A stretch of 64,000 nucleotides of DNA from Paenibacillus macerans (GCF_023715465.1 NZ_JAMBOE010000023.1:1-64000), one strand, 5' to 3'. Counted from the stretch's first letter, positions 10,690 to 19,180 are shown. Numbers and translations: made by a program. Notes: a model not told the origin generated them from the sequence alone.

Positions 10690-10872
10690 TAACGGTTGCA
10701 GCAGCTGCTATTTTGCGAAAAAAGACCATTTTTATATTCTAGCGGTTGCCAGCGCCGTTATTTGCCCTTAATCTGGTCAAAAAAGCCGGGTTTAAGCAAA
10801 ATAAGCGCGATGGCATCCGTTAGAGTTTGAAATCAACGTTTTTGGCACAAATAGCGGCTATGGCAACCGTTA
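10690..10872. repeat. TAACGG...TATTTG repeat cluster, two direct plus two inverted copies
   Basis: Four 25-26-nt units begin TARCGG and end YTATTTTG or YTATTTG: forward at 10690-10715 and 10740-10764, reverse at 10797-10822 and 10848-10872. Spacing is exactly 50 bp between the two forward copies and 50 bp between the two reverse copies. Each unit is an imperfect palindrome around GGTTGCCA..GCC. The rest of the 366-bp ispD-ispF gap holds nothing else I recognise. Confidence 0.75.
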
Positions 10873-10974
10873 GAAAGTCTTGTAGCTAGAAACGCATCTT
10901 GTCAGATTTGTAGCAGCGCGCTAATGCGCCGACAGACGTGTTTCTTACAACTTCGCAGGGAGAGGGATTTATAC

Positions 10975-11463
10975 ATGTTTATCGTGGGACAAGGCTTTGA
11001 CGTGCATCAACTCGTGGAGGGCAGGCCGTGCATTATAGGCGGGGTGACGATTCCTTATGAAAAAGGGCTGCTTGGACATTCAGACGCCGACGTGCTGCTG
11101 CATGTGGTAAGCGACGCGATTTTGGGGGCGCTGGGGCTTGGGGACATCGGGCGCCATTTCCCGGACACTGACCCGGCCTTTAAGGATGCGGACAGCGTAA
11201 AGCTGCTCGAACGCGTCTGGGAAATGGCCGTGGAGAAAGGGTACCGGCTTGGAAATCTGGACGCCACCATCATTGCGCAGAAGCCTAAAATGGCGCCTTA
11301 TATTCCGCAAATGGTGGAAATTATCGCCCGGGCGGTCGGGGCTGCCCCGCAGCGGGTCAACGTGAAGGCCACGACGACGGAACAGCTTGGCTTTACAGGG
11401 CGGGGCGAAGGGATCGCGGCCCAATGCATCGTTTCTCTTGTCTCCGACGGGGCATCATTATAA
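10975..11463 (+). CDS. ispF: 2-C-methyl-D-erythritol 2,4-cyclodiphosphate synthase
   Basis: Fifth MEP-pathway step, cyclising the ispE product to MEcPP with release of CMP. It is 162 aa and expected to be trimeric. Zinc-site residues lie in FDVHQ (D9, H11) and the following GHSDADVLLH; GLGDIGRHFPDTDP is the family loop; TTTEQLGFTGRGEGIAA is the C-terminal signature. The start is ATG 10975 after AGGGAGAGG; upstream codons in frame lack a ribosome-binding site. Confidence 0.95.
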   Translation: MFIVGQGFDVHQLVEGRPCIIGGVTIPYEKGLLGHSDADVLLHVVSDAILGALGLGDIGRHFPDTDPAFKDADSVKLLERVWEMAVEKGYRLGNLDATIIAQKPKMAPYIPQMVEIIARAVGAAPQRVNVKATTTEQLGFTGRGEGIAAQCIVSLVSDGASL

Positions 11464-11491
11464 GATTATTGAGTTTCGATATATAATACGT

Positions 11492-11658
11492 GTTCAATAA
11501 GTTAGGTTTTTAGCACCGAGAAGGTTGGATGAAGCTAGGGGCTGAGTAGCGGAGCGTACGTTTTGGGTACGTGAGCAACGGAAGGCCCGGCTGAATTCAA
11601 GATTCGACGCCGAATCGCTTCTTGACTCTCTTCGTGATAAAAAGATGACTTTTTGAAC
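11492..11658 (+). repeat. 168-bp structured intergenic element, copy A
   Basis: Full copy between ispF and gltX. The ends are GTTCAATAAGT and ACTTTTTGAAC (inverted, one mismatch). The interior has GCTA-N9-TAGC, an apical hairpin CGTAC...GTACG (around 11554-11573), the block GGCCCGGCTGAATTCAAG, and the hairpin ATTCG-ACGC-CGAAT. It is on the same strand as the surrounding genes. See copy B for the compensatory change. Confidence 0.8.
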
Positions 11659-11690
11659 AACCTTTTATAGAGTTTTTTGGTGGGACTGTT

Positions 11691-11696
11691 TATAAT
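11691..11696 (+). promoter_or_regulatory. Possible gltX -10 element
   Basis: A perfect TATAAT 36 bp before the gltX start, but no good -35 at the right distance. A promoter is plausible here because copy A of the 168-bp element and a gap separate gltX from ispF. Confidence 0.35.
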
Positions 11697-11732
11697 CGTA
11701 TACATCGTGTATTTATTAGGGAGGGGATTGTG

Positions 11733-13193
11733 ATGACAGAGGTTCGCGTGCGTTATGCGCCGAGTCCGACGGGTCATTTACATATCGGAAACGCCAGAAC
11801 GGCGTTGTTTAATTACTTGTTTGCCAAACACCACGGCGGGAAGTTCATTATTCGGATCGAAGATACCGACGTGAAGCGCAATGTGGCCGGCGGTGAGGAA
11901 AACCAGCTGACCTACCTGAAATGGCTTGGCATGGATTGGGACGAAAGCGTCGACGTCGGCGGGGAATACGGACCGTACCGGCAGACGGAGCGGCTTGATC
12001 TGTACCGCCCGCATGTGCAGGATCTGCTTGACCGGGGACTGGCTTACCGCTGTTATTGTACGGAAGAGGAACTGGAAAAAGAGCGCGAAGAGCAAATGGC
12101 GCGGGGGGAAACGCCGCGTTATTCCGGGAAATGCCGTCACCTGACGCCGGAGCAGATCGCCGCCTATGATGCGGAAGGACGGCCTTACAGCATCCGTTTC
12201 CGCGTCCCGGAAGGGCGCACTTTTGCGTTTGACGATTTGGTCAAAGGTACGATTTCGTTCGAGTCGGACATCAGCGGGGATTTCGTCATTGTAAAAAAAG
12301 ACGGCATTCCGACCTACAATTTTGCCGTCGTGCTGGACGACCATCTGATGAAGATCAGCCACGTGCTGCGCGGGGAGGATCATGTATCCAACACGCCGCG
12401 CCAGTTGATGATTTACGATGCTTTCGGCTGGGAGCCGCCGGTGTTCGGCCATATGACGCTGATCGTCGGAGAGAACCACAAAAAGCTGAGCAAACGCGAC
12501 GAATCGGTCATTCAATTTATCGAGCAATACGATCAGCTTGGTTATTTGCCGGAGGCGCTGTTTAACTTTATCGCCCTGCTGGGCTGGTCGCCGGAAGGCG
12601 AAGAGGAGTTTTTCACGAAGGACGAGCTGATTTCGATCTTCGATGCAGGCCGTTTGTCCCGCAGCCCGGCGGTTTTCGACACGAATAAGCTGGCTCACCT
12701 CAACAACCATTACATTAAAAACGCTGATCCCGACCGGATTGCCCGCCTGGCTATTCCGCATCTGCAAAAGGCGGGCCGGCTGCCGGCGGAACTGACGCCG
12801 GAGCAAGAGACTTGGGCTAAAGCGCTGGTCGCGTTGTACCAGGAGCAAATGACGGCGGCTTCCGAAATCGTGGCGTTGTCGGATCTGTTTTTCCGCAGCG
12901 ATCTGGAGCTTGAGGAAGAGGCGGCCGCCGTGCTGGCGGAACCGCAGGTGCCGGCCGTGCTGAGCGCCTTTCTCGCCAAAGTGGAAGGGCTGAACGAATA
13001 CACCGTGGAAAATATCGCACCCGCGATCAAAGAGGTGCAGAAAGAAACGGGCAGCAAAGGAAAAGGCTTGTTTATGCCAATCCGCGTGGCGTTAACCGGA
13101 CAAATGCACGGCCGTGACTTGAACCAGACGATTTTCTTGCTGGGCAAATCGAAGGTCTTGGATCGTCTTAAGGCGCGGATCGCCAGCCTGTAG
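11733..13193 (+). CDS. gltX: Glutamyl-tRNA synthetase
   Basis: Class I synthetase charging tRNA-Glu (and, in most Bacillales, mischarging tRNA-Gln for GatCAB). It is 486 aa. The HIGH box is in SPTGHLHIGNART near residue 10 and the KMSKS-type motif is KLSKRDES; the C-terminal helical anticodon-binding domain is complete. I choose ATG 11733, 8 nt after GGAGG; a GTG directly before it (11730) is the alternative. It is followed by the cysteine T-box and cysE-cysS, as in Bacillus. Confidence 0.96.
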   Translation: MTEVRVRYAPSPTGHLHIGNARTALFNYLFAKHHGGKFIIRIEDTDVKRNVAGGEENQLTYLKWLGMDWDESVDVGGEYGPYRQTERLDLYRPHVQDLLDRGLAYRCYCTEEELEKEREEQMARGETPRYSGKCRHLTPEQIAAYDAEGRPYSIRFRVPEGRTFAFDDLVKGTISFESDISGDFVIVKKDGIPTYNFAVVLDDHLMKISHVLRGEDHVSNTPRQLMIYDAFGWEPPVFGHMTLIVGENHKKLSKRDESVIQFIEQYDQLGYLPEALFNFIALLGWSPEGEEEFFTKDELISIFDAGRLSRSPAVFDTNKLAHLNNHYIKNADPDRIARLAIPHLQKAGRLPAELTPEQETWAKALVALYQEQMTAASEIVALSDLFFRSDLELEEEAAAVLAEPQVPAVLSAFLAKVEGLNEYTVENIAPAIKEVQKETGSKGKGLFMPIRVALTGQMHGRDLNQTIFLLGKSKVLDRLKARIASL

Positions 13194-13263
13194 CCTGCCC
13201 TGCGGGTGTTTCTCCCGGTGGGGTGTGCTGTACGTTAGTGCAGGCAGTCCGGCGTTTTGATTC

Positions 13264-13292
13264 TTGTCAGTTCATGAGCCTTTAGGTAATAT
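13264..13292 (+). promoter_or_regulatory. Promoter of the T-box/cysE operon
   Basis: TTGTCA (13264-13269), 17-nt spacer, TAATAT (13287-13292), positioned just upstream of the T-box stem I. Confidence 0.6.
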
Positions 13293-13317
13293 AAAGGCAG
13301 ACATACAACATCATTTA

Positions 13318-13808
13318 AGGCGGGCCGAGCAACGAAAGAGTAGTTTGGCGGCCGTCTTAATTACCACCGGCATAGATCGGGAGAAGTACGCTTGGAAGCC
13401 GTATTCACCAGAGAGGATAACCGGGACCCTTCATGCGGACCGCGCACAGAAGAATCCAGGCTGGAAGTTATCCGGATACGCCCGGCCGAAATGCACCCGG
13501 GAGCTGCGGATGCGAGCACGCCTGAACCAGGCGAGGTAGCTACCGCCGTTTCGTCCGCGTTAAGGACGACGAAGAGGGATGGGTTCGCCGCACTGCTTGG
13601 CAGTTTAACGGCGGTCGCGCCGTGCGAAGATCAGCTTCGCTTGGGCGAAACGTTGGTGGATGAACGGACTGCAGCTGGCGCCTGTAGAGGCGGCCTAGTG
13701 GCGTTTACGCGCCCGCAGGCTGGCGGAAGATTCACGGCCGCCCCATCCGAAGCAGAGTGGAACCGCGCGCAAAGCGCCTCTGCAGCGAAAGCTGCAGGGG
13801 CGCTTTTT
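13318..13808 (+). ncRNA. T-box leader (cysteine) for cysE-cysS
   Basis: Stem I begins with the typical ACGAAAGAGTAG (13332-13343). The T-box sequence AGAGTGGAACCGCG is at 13754-13767 (consensus AGGGTGGNACCGCG). The terminator hairpin at 13774-13803 competes with the antiterminator. A TGC in GAAATGCACC (TGC 13492-13494) is a candidate Cys specifier. A Cys T-box between gltX and cysE is known in Bacillus. At about 490 nt this leader is roughly twice the usual length, so its middle carries extra structure. Confidence 0.85.
13774..13808 (+). terminator. T-box regulatory terminator
   Basis: GCGCCTCTGCAGC, loop GAAA, GCTGCAGGGGCGC, then five T. This is the off-state of the cysteine T-box. Confidence 0.92.
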
Positions 13809-13829
13809 CGCGTCTGTGCGGCGGTTGTC

Positions 13830-14011
13830 ATTGGAAATACCCGATATAATTGGTAATTTTCTGGAAAATACGATCGCATGATTGGATATTTCCAATAGAT
13901 CAGGCTTGTTAGGTCGCAAAATGGGTGGTTTGCGCAAAATCTATTGGATATTTTCCAGTCAAAGTTCCCGATTGCGTTCGATTTCCGTAAATCTATTGGG
14001 ATTTTTCCAAT
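13830..14011. repeat. Intergenic short repeats, ATTGGATATTTTCCAAT family
   Basis: Clear copies: ATTGGATATTTCCAAT (13881-13896, inverted relative to the others), ATTGGATATTTTCCAG (13943-13958) and ATTGGGATTTTTCCAAT (13995-14011). The last two are 52 bp apart and both preceded by AATCT. Weaker copies lie at 13830-13841 and 13861-13872. Each unit is palindromic. They fill the gap between the T-box terminator and cysE. Confidence 0.65.
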
Positions 14012-14076
14012 CGGCTCTCGCACTTGGGCACCAATTGTGGATGATCGCCATAGCAAAAAGAAGGTGGGGGGAAGCT

Positions 14077-14736
14077 ATGTTCAAAAGAATCAGATCCGAT
14101 ATCCAGGCGGTGTTTGATAACGATCCGGCGGCAAGAGGCTGGTTTGAAGTGATTTTTACGTATTCCGGCCTGCATGCGATTTGGAGCCACCGGATCGCCC
14201 ACAGCTTCTACCGCCGCCGCTGGTTTACGGTTGCGCGCATCATCTCGCAGGTCAGCCGGTTTTTCACCGGCATTGAAATCCATCCGGGAGCCCGGATCGG
14301 CAACCGGCTGTTTATCGACCATGGCATGGGCGTCGTCATCGGGGAAACTTGCGAAATCGGGGACGATGTGGTTATCTATCAGGGAGTCACCTTGGGCGGA
14401 AGCGGCAAAGAAAAAGGCAAACGCCATCCGACGATCGGCAATAACGTGGTTATCGGGTCGGGCGCGAAAGTCCTCGGCTCGTTTAAAATCGGAGATCAAG
14501 TGAACATCGGCGCGAACTCCGTCGTCCTGAGGGAGATTCCTCCCGGCAGCACCGTTGTGGGCATCCCGGGGAAGGTAGTCCGCCTGGACGGCAAACGGCT
14601 CGACCGCCTCAGCCATCAGTTGCCCGACCCGGTGGTCGATGCGATGCGGGAAATGCAGCGGGAAATCGAATCGCTGCGGGCCGAGGTGCGCGATTTGAAG
14701 CAGCGGATGCGCGAAGAGCAGCCTACGGAGCTTTAA
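14077..14736 (+). CDS. cysE: Serine O-acetyltransferase
   Basis: Makes O-acetylserine, the precursor for cysteine. It is 219 aa. An N-terminal helical domain is followed by a left-handed beta-helix of hexapeptide repeats (IGNRLFIDHGMGVVIGETCEIGDD and onward). Catalytic His and Asp lie in FIDHGMGVVIGE. The C-terminus ends in a charged helix (MREMQREIESLRAEV). ATG 14077 follows AAGGTGGGGGG. It is controlled by the cysteine T-box and probably cotranscribed with cysS. Confidence 0.95.
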   Translation: MFKRIRSDIQAVFDNDPAARGWFEVIFTYSGLHAIWSHRIAHSFYRRRWFTVARIISQVSRFFTGIEIHPGARIGNRLFIDHGMGVVIGETCEIGDDVVIYQGVTLGGSGKEKGKRHPTIGNNVVIGSGAKVLGSFKIGDQVNIGANSVVLREIPPGSTVVGIPGKVVRLDGKRLDRLSHQLPDPVVDAMREMQREIESLRAEVRDLKQRMREEQPTEL

Positions 14737-14850
14737 ACGCCGCGTGAAGCGCGAGCCGAGCCGCAAGAGCACCGCCGGCCCGGGGCATCTCACACGCTCC
14801 GAGTCGAGTAAGATTTTGTCGAATAACCTTCAGTCGAAAGGAAAGTGAAT

Positions 14851-16260
14851 ATGGCACTGCAGATATTTAATACGTTAACCCGGAAAAAAGAAGAGTTTGT
14901 CAGCATCACCCCGGGCAAAGTGAAATTGTATGTTTGCGGACCGACCGTTTATGGTTATATCCATATTGGGAACGCGCGGCCGATGATTTTTTTTGACGTC
15001 GTTCGCAGCTATTTGGAAAACCAGAATTACGATGTGAACTATGTCGTCAACTTCACCGATGTGGACGACAAGCTGATCCGCAAAGCCGAGGAGATGGGCA
15101 AGACGGTTCCCGAAGTGGCCGAGATGTTCATCCAGGCCTATTACGAAGATTTGGAGGGGCTTGGCATTCGGCGGGCCACGGCGAATCCGCGGGTTACGGA
15201 GAATATGGACGTGATCATCAGCTTCATCCGGGATCTGGAGCAGAAAGGTTTTGCTTACGAAAATGGCGGGGACGTGTTTTTCCGCACCCGCAAGTTCCCG
15301 GAATACGGCAAACTGTCCGGCCAGAACCTCGACGAACTGCAATTCGGGATCCGGATCGATGTGGATGAACGCAAGGAACATCCGGAGGATTTTGTGCTGT
15401 GGAAAGCGGCCAAACCGGGCGAAATCTTTTGGAGCAGCCCGTGGGGCGAAGGGCGTCCGGGCTGGCATATCGAATGCTCGGCGATGTCCCGGCTTCTGCT
15501 TGGCGATACGCTGGACATTCACGGCGGGGGCCAGGATTTGCAATTTCCGCACCATGAATGCGAGGTCGCCCAGTCGGAAGCGGCTACCGGCGAACCGCTG
15601 GCAAATTATTGGATGCATAACGGTTATATTAATATCGGCGGCGAAAAAATGTCGAAATCGCTCGGCAACGGGGTTCTCGTCAAAGATTTGCGCGAGAAAT
15701 ACAAGCCTGAGGCGTTCCGTTATTTTATGCTGTCGGCTCATTACCGCAATCCGCTGAACTTTACCGAAGAGACGATGGTTCAGGCGGAGCGCAGCGTGGA
15801 ACGGATCAGCAACGCGGCGAACAATCTCCGCCATCGTCTGCAAGCGGCGGCGGAAGGCGGCGGCGATGCGGTGACGCCGGCTTGGGAAAGCAAGCTGGAG
15901 CAGATCCGGGGCGCCTTCCATGCGAAAATGCAGGATGACTTCAATACGCCGGATGCGATCACGGCGGTGTTCGAGTGGGTCAGCGAAGTCAATGCCTTGC
16001 TGCAGCAGCCGGAAGTCGGGCGGGGCGATCTGGAAGCGGCGGTGAGGCTGTTCGACGAGATGAACGGCGTGCTGCGGATCGCGCCGGCGCCGGCGGAAGC
16101 TGAGCTGCTGGATGCCGACATCGAGGCCCTCATCGCGGAGCGGGCGGAAGCGCGGAAGGCTAAAAACTGGGCGCGTGCGGACGAAATCCGCGACCTCTTG
16201 GTTGCGCAGGGCATCTTGCTCGAAGATACGCCGCAGGGCATGAGATGGCGCCGCAAATGA
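14851..16260 (+). CDS. cysS: Cysteinyl-tRNA synthetase
   Basis: Charges tRNA-Cys. It is 469 aa from ATG 14851, 8 nt after AAAGGA; an upstream in-frame GTG at 14845 overlaps that site. The HIGH box is YIHIGNARP and the KMSKS loop KMSKSLGN. Zinc ligands are expected at the cysteine before GPTVYG, in the WHIECSAM segment and in HHECEVAQSE. The C-terminal anticodon-binding domain is complete. The gene overlaps mrnC by a few codons, so the two are translationally coupled. The operon is cysteine-responsive through the T-box. Confidence 0.96.
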   Translation: MALQIFNTLTRKKEEFVSITPGKVKLYVCGPTVYGYIHIGNARPMIFFDVVRSYLENQNYDVNYVVNFTDVDDKLIRKAEEMGKTVPEVAEMFIQAYYEDLEGLGIRRATANPRVTENMDVIISFIRDLEQKGFAYENGGDVFFRTRKFPEYGKLSGQNLDELQFGIRIDVDERKEHPEDFVLWKAAKPGEIFWSSPWGEGRPGWHIECSAMSRLLLGDTLDIHGGGQDLQFPHHECEVAQSEAATGEPLANYWMHNGYINIGGEKMSKSLGNGVLVKDLREKYKPEAFRYFMLSAHYRNPLNFTEETMVQAERSVERISNAANNLRHRLQAAAEGGGDAVTPAWESKLEQIRGAFHAKMQDDFNTPDAITAVFEWVSEVNALLQQPEVGRGDLEAAVRLFDEMNGVLRIAPAPAEAELLDADIEALIAERAEARKAKNWARADEIRDLLVAQGILLEDTPQGMRWRRK

Positions 16261-16925
16261 CGGGGCCGGGCCAAACGGACAAGGACCGCCCGGCCGGCGA
16301 GGAGGCTGCGGCTGGCAGTGCGGGTGTCGGCACGGAGGCTTCTGGCGGCGAAGCGGCTGAACAGGCCGCCGTCGGCGCTTCTGGCCACGCAGGCACTGCC
16401 GCAGCCGCCGGCGACGCTCCAGCCGGCACCGCAGAGGGTAACTCCGCCGGAGCTCCAGCCGCAGCTGTTTCAGCCGGCAGAGCCGCCAATGGCGCTCCCC
16501 CCGCGGCGCCCCTGTGGTTCCCCGACGCGCCGTCCAAACCGGCGCGCCTGCTGCCGCCGCTGGCGCTCGCCTACATCGGGGACGCCGTCTTCGAGGTCGC
16601 CGTCCGCCAGCATGTGATGTCCCGCGCCAACCTGCGGCCGCATCATCTGCACCGGGAATCGACGAAGTACGTCTCGGCCAAAGCGCAGGCGCAGTTGCTC
16701 GCCTTGTTGGAGCCGCAGCTGACCGAGGACGAAAAGACAATCGTTCGCCAGGGCCGCAACGCCAAGTCGGGGACGACTCCGAAAAACGCCGACGTGCTGG
16801 AATACCGGCATGCCACCGCCTTCGAAAGCCTGGTCGGTTACCTGTACTATACAGGCGCTCACGACCGGCTTCGCCAACTGGTGGCTCAAGGCTTTGCGCA
16901 TCTGGAAAGCGAACGGCGCGCTTAA
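16245..16925 (+). CDS. mrnC: Mini-ribonuclease III with a long Ala/Gly-rich N-terminal extension
   Basis: Dimeric RNase III-like enzyme without a dsRNA-binding domain; matures 23S rRNA in Bacillus. The catalytic domain starts near residue 96 (SKPARLLPPLALAYIGDAVFEV) with the active-site Asp at about 113 and the conserved FESLVGYLYY helix near the end. The first ~90 residues are low-complexity Ala, Gly, Pro and Glu, absent from the roughly 140-aa Bacillus enzyme. Start ATG 16245 lies inside cysS; ATG 16257, overlapping the cysS stop as ATGA, is an alternative and would still leave the extension. Confidence 0.88.
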   Translation: MAPQMTGPGQTDKDRPAGEEAAAGSAGVGTEASGGEAAEQAAVGASGHAGTAAAAGDAPAGTAEGNSAGAPAAAVSAGRAANGAPPAAPLWFPDAPSKPARLLPPLALAYIGDAVFEVAVRQHVMSRANLRPHHLHRESTKYVSAKAQAQLLALLEPQLTEDEKTIVRQGRNAKSGTTPKNADVLEYRHATAFESLVGYLYYTGAHDRLRQLVAQGFAHLESERRA

Positions 16926-16982
16926 CAACAAGGTTTATTTTCATAACAACGGGAGACTTATGCGCTCCCTGGGAGGATTACG

Positions 16983-17735
16983 ATGGAGGATCAAGAATGG
17001 ATCGGCGGCAAACATTCGCTGCTTGAGGCCCTGAATGCCGGCCGCACGATCAACAAAATCTGGGTGGCCGAGGGAGCCCAAAAACACCTCACCCAGCCGA
17101 TTTTGGCCGAGGCCAAAAACCGCGGCATCGTCGTCCAGTTTGTGGACAAAAGAAAGCTGGATCAAATGGTGCCGGGGCTGCAGCATCAGGGCGTGGTCGC
17201 GCAGGTTGCCCCTTATGCCTACGCGGAGGTCGACGATTTGCTGGCCGCTGCCAGGGAGCAGGGAGAAGCGCCTTTTTTGCTGATTCTCGACGAAATCGAA
17301 GACCCGCATAACCTGGGTTCCATATTGCGGACTGCCGAATGCACAGGCGTGCATGGTGTCATTATCCCCAAGCGCCGTTCGGCCGCCGTGACGGCTACGG
17401 TATCGAAAACCTCGGCCGGGGCGGTGGAATACGTTCCCGTCGCGCGGGTGACGAACCTGGTGCAAACGATGGAGCAACTGAAGCAAGCGGGGATTTGGAT
17501 CGTCGGCACCGACGTGAACGCCAGGGAAGATATGTATCAAGGCGGCGGCGTGCTGAACGGACCGGTGGCGGTCGTCATCGGTAATGAGAACAAAGGGATG
17601 GGGCGCCTCGTTCGCGAAACCTGCGACGTGCTGCTGAAGCTGCCGATGAACGGGAGGCTGAACTCCCTGAACGCTTCGGTGGCCGCGGGAGTCATGATGT
17701 ACGAAGTGCTGCGCAGACGACGCGCCGAAGGTTAG
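16983..17735 (+). CDS. rlmB: 23S rRNA (guanosine-2'-O-)-methyltransferase RlmB-type (YacO)
   Basis: SPOUT methyltransferase using SAM to 2'-O-methylate 23S rRNA. It is 250 aa. An N-terminal substrate-binding domain (GGKHSLLEALNAG) precedes the trefoil-knot core: LDEIEDPHNLGSILRTAE, VVIGNENKGMGR and LPMNGRLNSLNASVAAG are the three classic SpoU motifs. ATG 16983 follows GGGAGG. Its stop is 5 bp before yacP. Confidence 0.93.
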   Translation: MEDQEWIGGKHSLLEALNAGRTINKIWVAEGAQKHLTQPILAEAKNRGIVVQFVDKRKLDQMVPGLQHQGVVAQVAPYAYAEVDDLLAAAREQGEAPFLLILDEIEDPHNLGSILRTAECTGVHGVIIPKRRSAAVTATVSKTSAGAVEYVPVARVTNLVQTMEQLKQAGIWIVGTDVNAREDMYQGGGVLNGPVAVVIGNENKGMGRLVRETCDVLLKLPMNGRLNSLNASVAAGVMMYEVLRRRRAEG

Positions 17736-17740
17736 CTGCT

Positions 17741-18262
17741 ATGCGCGATTTGCGCGATGTGCTGCTGGTCGACGGTTACAACATGATCGGCGGGTGGCCC
17801 GAGCTCTCCGAGCTGTCCAAGCGGGATCTGCAGGAAGCCCGCGACAGGCTGCTTGAGCGGCTCGCCGATTACCAGGCATTTTCCGGAAGGAAAGTGATCG
17901 TCGTATTCGATGCTTACCGCGTGCCCGGACTCGGCAAATCCTATGCCCAAAATAAAGTGGACATGTACTTTACGAAGGAGAAGGAAACGGCCGATGAATG
18001 CATCGAGCGACTGGTCGGCGAATTCAGTCACCGGCGGCGGCAAATTTATGTCGCGACAAGCGACATGGTGGAGCAGCATGTGATTTTCGGTCAGGGCGCA
18101 CTGCGCATTTCGGCCCGGGAATTGTTGACTCAGGTGGAGCAAAGCGAAAAGGAAATCCAGCGCAAAATCGCCGAACGAAGCGAGAGCTTAAGCCGGAATA
18201 CGCTGGATGCCAAGCTGAGTCCGGAAATGCGCCAGCTGTTTGAAAAATGGCGCAGGGAATAA
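17741..18262 (+). CDS. yacP: NYN-domain ribosome-associated endoribonuclease YacP (Rae1)
   Basis: PIN-like/NYN fold protein; in Bacillus subtilis YacP (Rae1) cleaves mRNAs in the ribosomal A site. It is 173 aa, the family length. The N-terminus LLVDGYNMIGGWPEL carries the catalytic Asp, with further acidic residues in VVFDAY and ETADECIERL. Only 5 bp separate it from rlmB and the ribosome-binding site is weak, so translation is probably coupled. It precedes sigH as in Bacillus. Confidence 0.9.
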   Translation: MRDLRDVLLVDGYNMIGGWPELSELSKRDLQEARDRLLERLADYQAFSGRKVIVVFDAYRVPGLGKSYAQNKVDMYFTKEKETADECIERLVGEFSHRRRQIYVATSDMVEQHVIFGQGALRISARELLTQVEQSEKEIQRKIAERSESLSRNTLDAKLSPEMRQLFEKWRRE

Positions 18263-18335
18263 AAGGGCATTCTTTTATTCTCCTCCCAAATACCCTTGAC
18301 AAAGTTCGACTTTACATCTTTTGGTACTTTTGCTG

Positions 18336-18365
18336 TTGACGCTTTTATGGACCTTCATATATACT
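18336..18365 (+). promoter_or_regulatory. Probable sigH promoter
   Basis: TTGACG (18336-18341), 18-nt spacer, TATACT (18360-18365). A further TTGACA at 18296 lacks a -10 at the right distance. Confidence 0.6.
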
Positions 18366-18423
18366 GTTCGTATTACTTGACTGAGTGACGGAGTACCGTG
18401 CGTTGCAGCCGGAGGGATTTGTG

Positions 18424-19074
18424 GTGAGTGTCAAACTCGAATCATGGGTTAGGTTTGACTATGAGATCCAAAATGACGAAGACATTGTCGAGGCGGTCCG
18501 CGAAGGCGACAGCGACGCGCTCGAGTACTTGATCAACAAGTACCGGAGTTTCGTGCGCGCCAAAGCCAGGTCCTATTTTCTGATCGGGGCCGACCGCGAG
18601 GACATCATTCAGGAAGGCATGATCGGACTTTACAAATCGATCCGGGACTTTCGGGGGGATAAGCTGGCTTCGTTCAAAGCTTTCGCCGAACTGTGCATTA
18701 CGAGGCAGATTATTACGGCGATCAAGACGGCGACCCGGCAGAAGCATATCCCGCTAAATTCCTATGTCTCCTTGGACAAGCCGATCTATGACGAGGAATC
18801 CGACCGCACTTTGCTTGACGTGATTTGCGGTTCTCAGGTGAGCGATCCGGAAGAGCTGATCATTAACCAGGAAGAGTTCAGCGGACTGGAGGACAAGATG
18901 TCCGAAATTCTCAGCGACTTGGAGCGGAAGGTGCTGATGCTGTACCTGGACGGACGTTCTTACCAGGAGATCGCCGTGGATCTGAACCGTCACGTCAAAT
19001 CGATCGACAACGCGTTGCAGCGTGTCAAGCGTAAGCTGGAACGATATTTGGAAGTTCGCGACGGAACTATTTGA
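18424..19074 (+). CDS. sigH: RNA polymerase sigma-H factor
   Basis: Sigma-70-family factor for the transition to stationary phase, sporulation and competence. It is 216 aa from GTG 18424, 8 nt after GGAGGG (the preceding GTG at 18421 is too close). Region 2 includes EYLINKYRSFVRAKARSYF and the core-binding ADREDIIQEGMIGLYKSI; region 4 helix-turn-helix is RSYQEIAVDLNRHVKSIDNAL. The conserved position between yacP and rpmG fixes the identity. Confidence 0.96.
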   Translation: MSVKLESWVRFDYEIQNDEDIVEAVREGDSDALEYLINKYRSFVRAKARSYFLIGADREDIIQEGMIGLYKSIRDFRGDKLASFKAFAELCITRQIITAIKTATRQKHIPLNSYVSLDKPIYDEESDRTLLDVICGSQVSDPEELIINQEEFSGLEDKMSEILSDLERKVLMLYLDGRSYQEIAVDLNRHVKSIDNALQRVKRKLERYLEVRDGTI

Positions 19075-19114
19075 AAACGGGAACTGATTATTTTTCATAT
19101 AGGAAAGAATAGAG

Positions 19115-19148
19115 AAGGGCGCCTGACTTTAGCGGGAGCCCTTTTTTT
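19115..19148 (+). terminator. sigH terminator
   Basis: AAGGGC.CC pairs with GG.GCCCTT around a loop, followed by seven T. Confidence 0.82.
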
Positions 19149-19180
19149 GGAAAAGTCTGTCCGTTCGCAGATCCTACCCT

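Noticed and set aside
10690..10872. CRISPR-like array (25-nt repeats, 25-nt spacers)
   Set aside because: Only two direct copies per block, repeats are diverged, half are inverted, spacers themselves show similarity, and no cas genes are nearby.
13264..13856. Two forward open frames between gltX and cysE
   Set aside because: They lie across the T-box leader, have no ribosome-binding site, and their products look like translated structured RNA.
18256..18284. Hairpin GAATAAAAG/CTTTTATTC after yacP as terminator
   Set aside because: The stem is AT-rich and followed by CCTCCC rather than a T-tract, so I do not call it a terminator.
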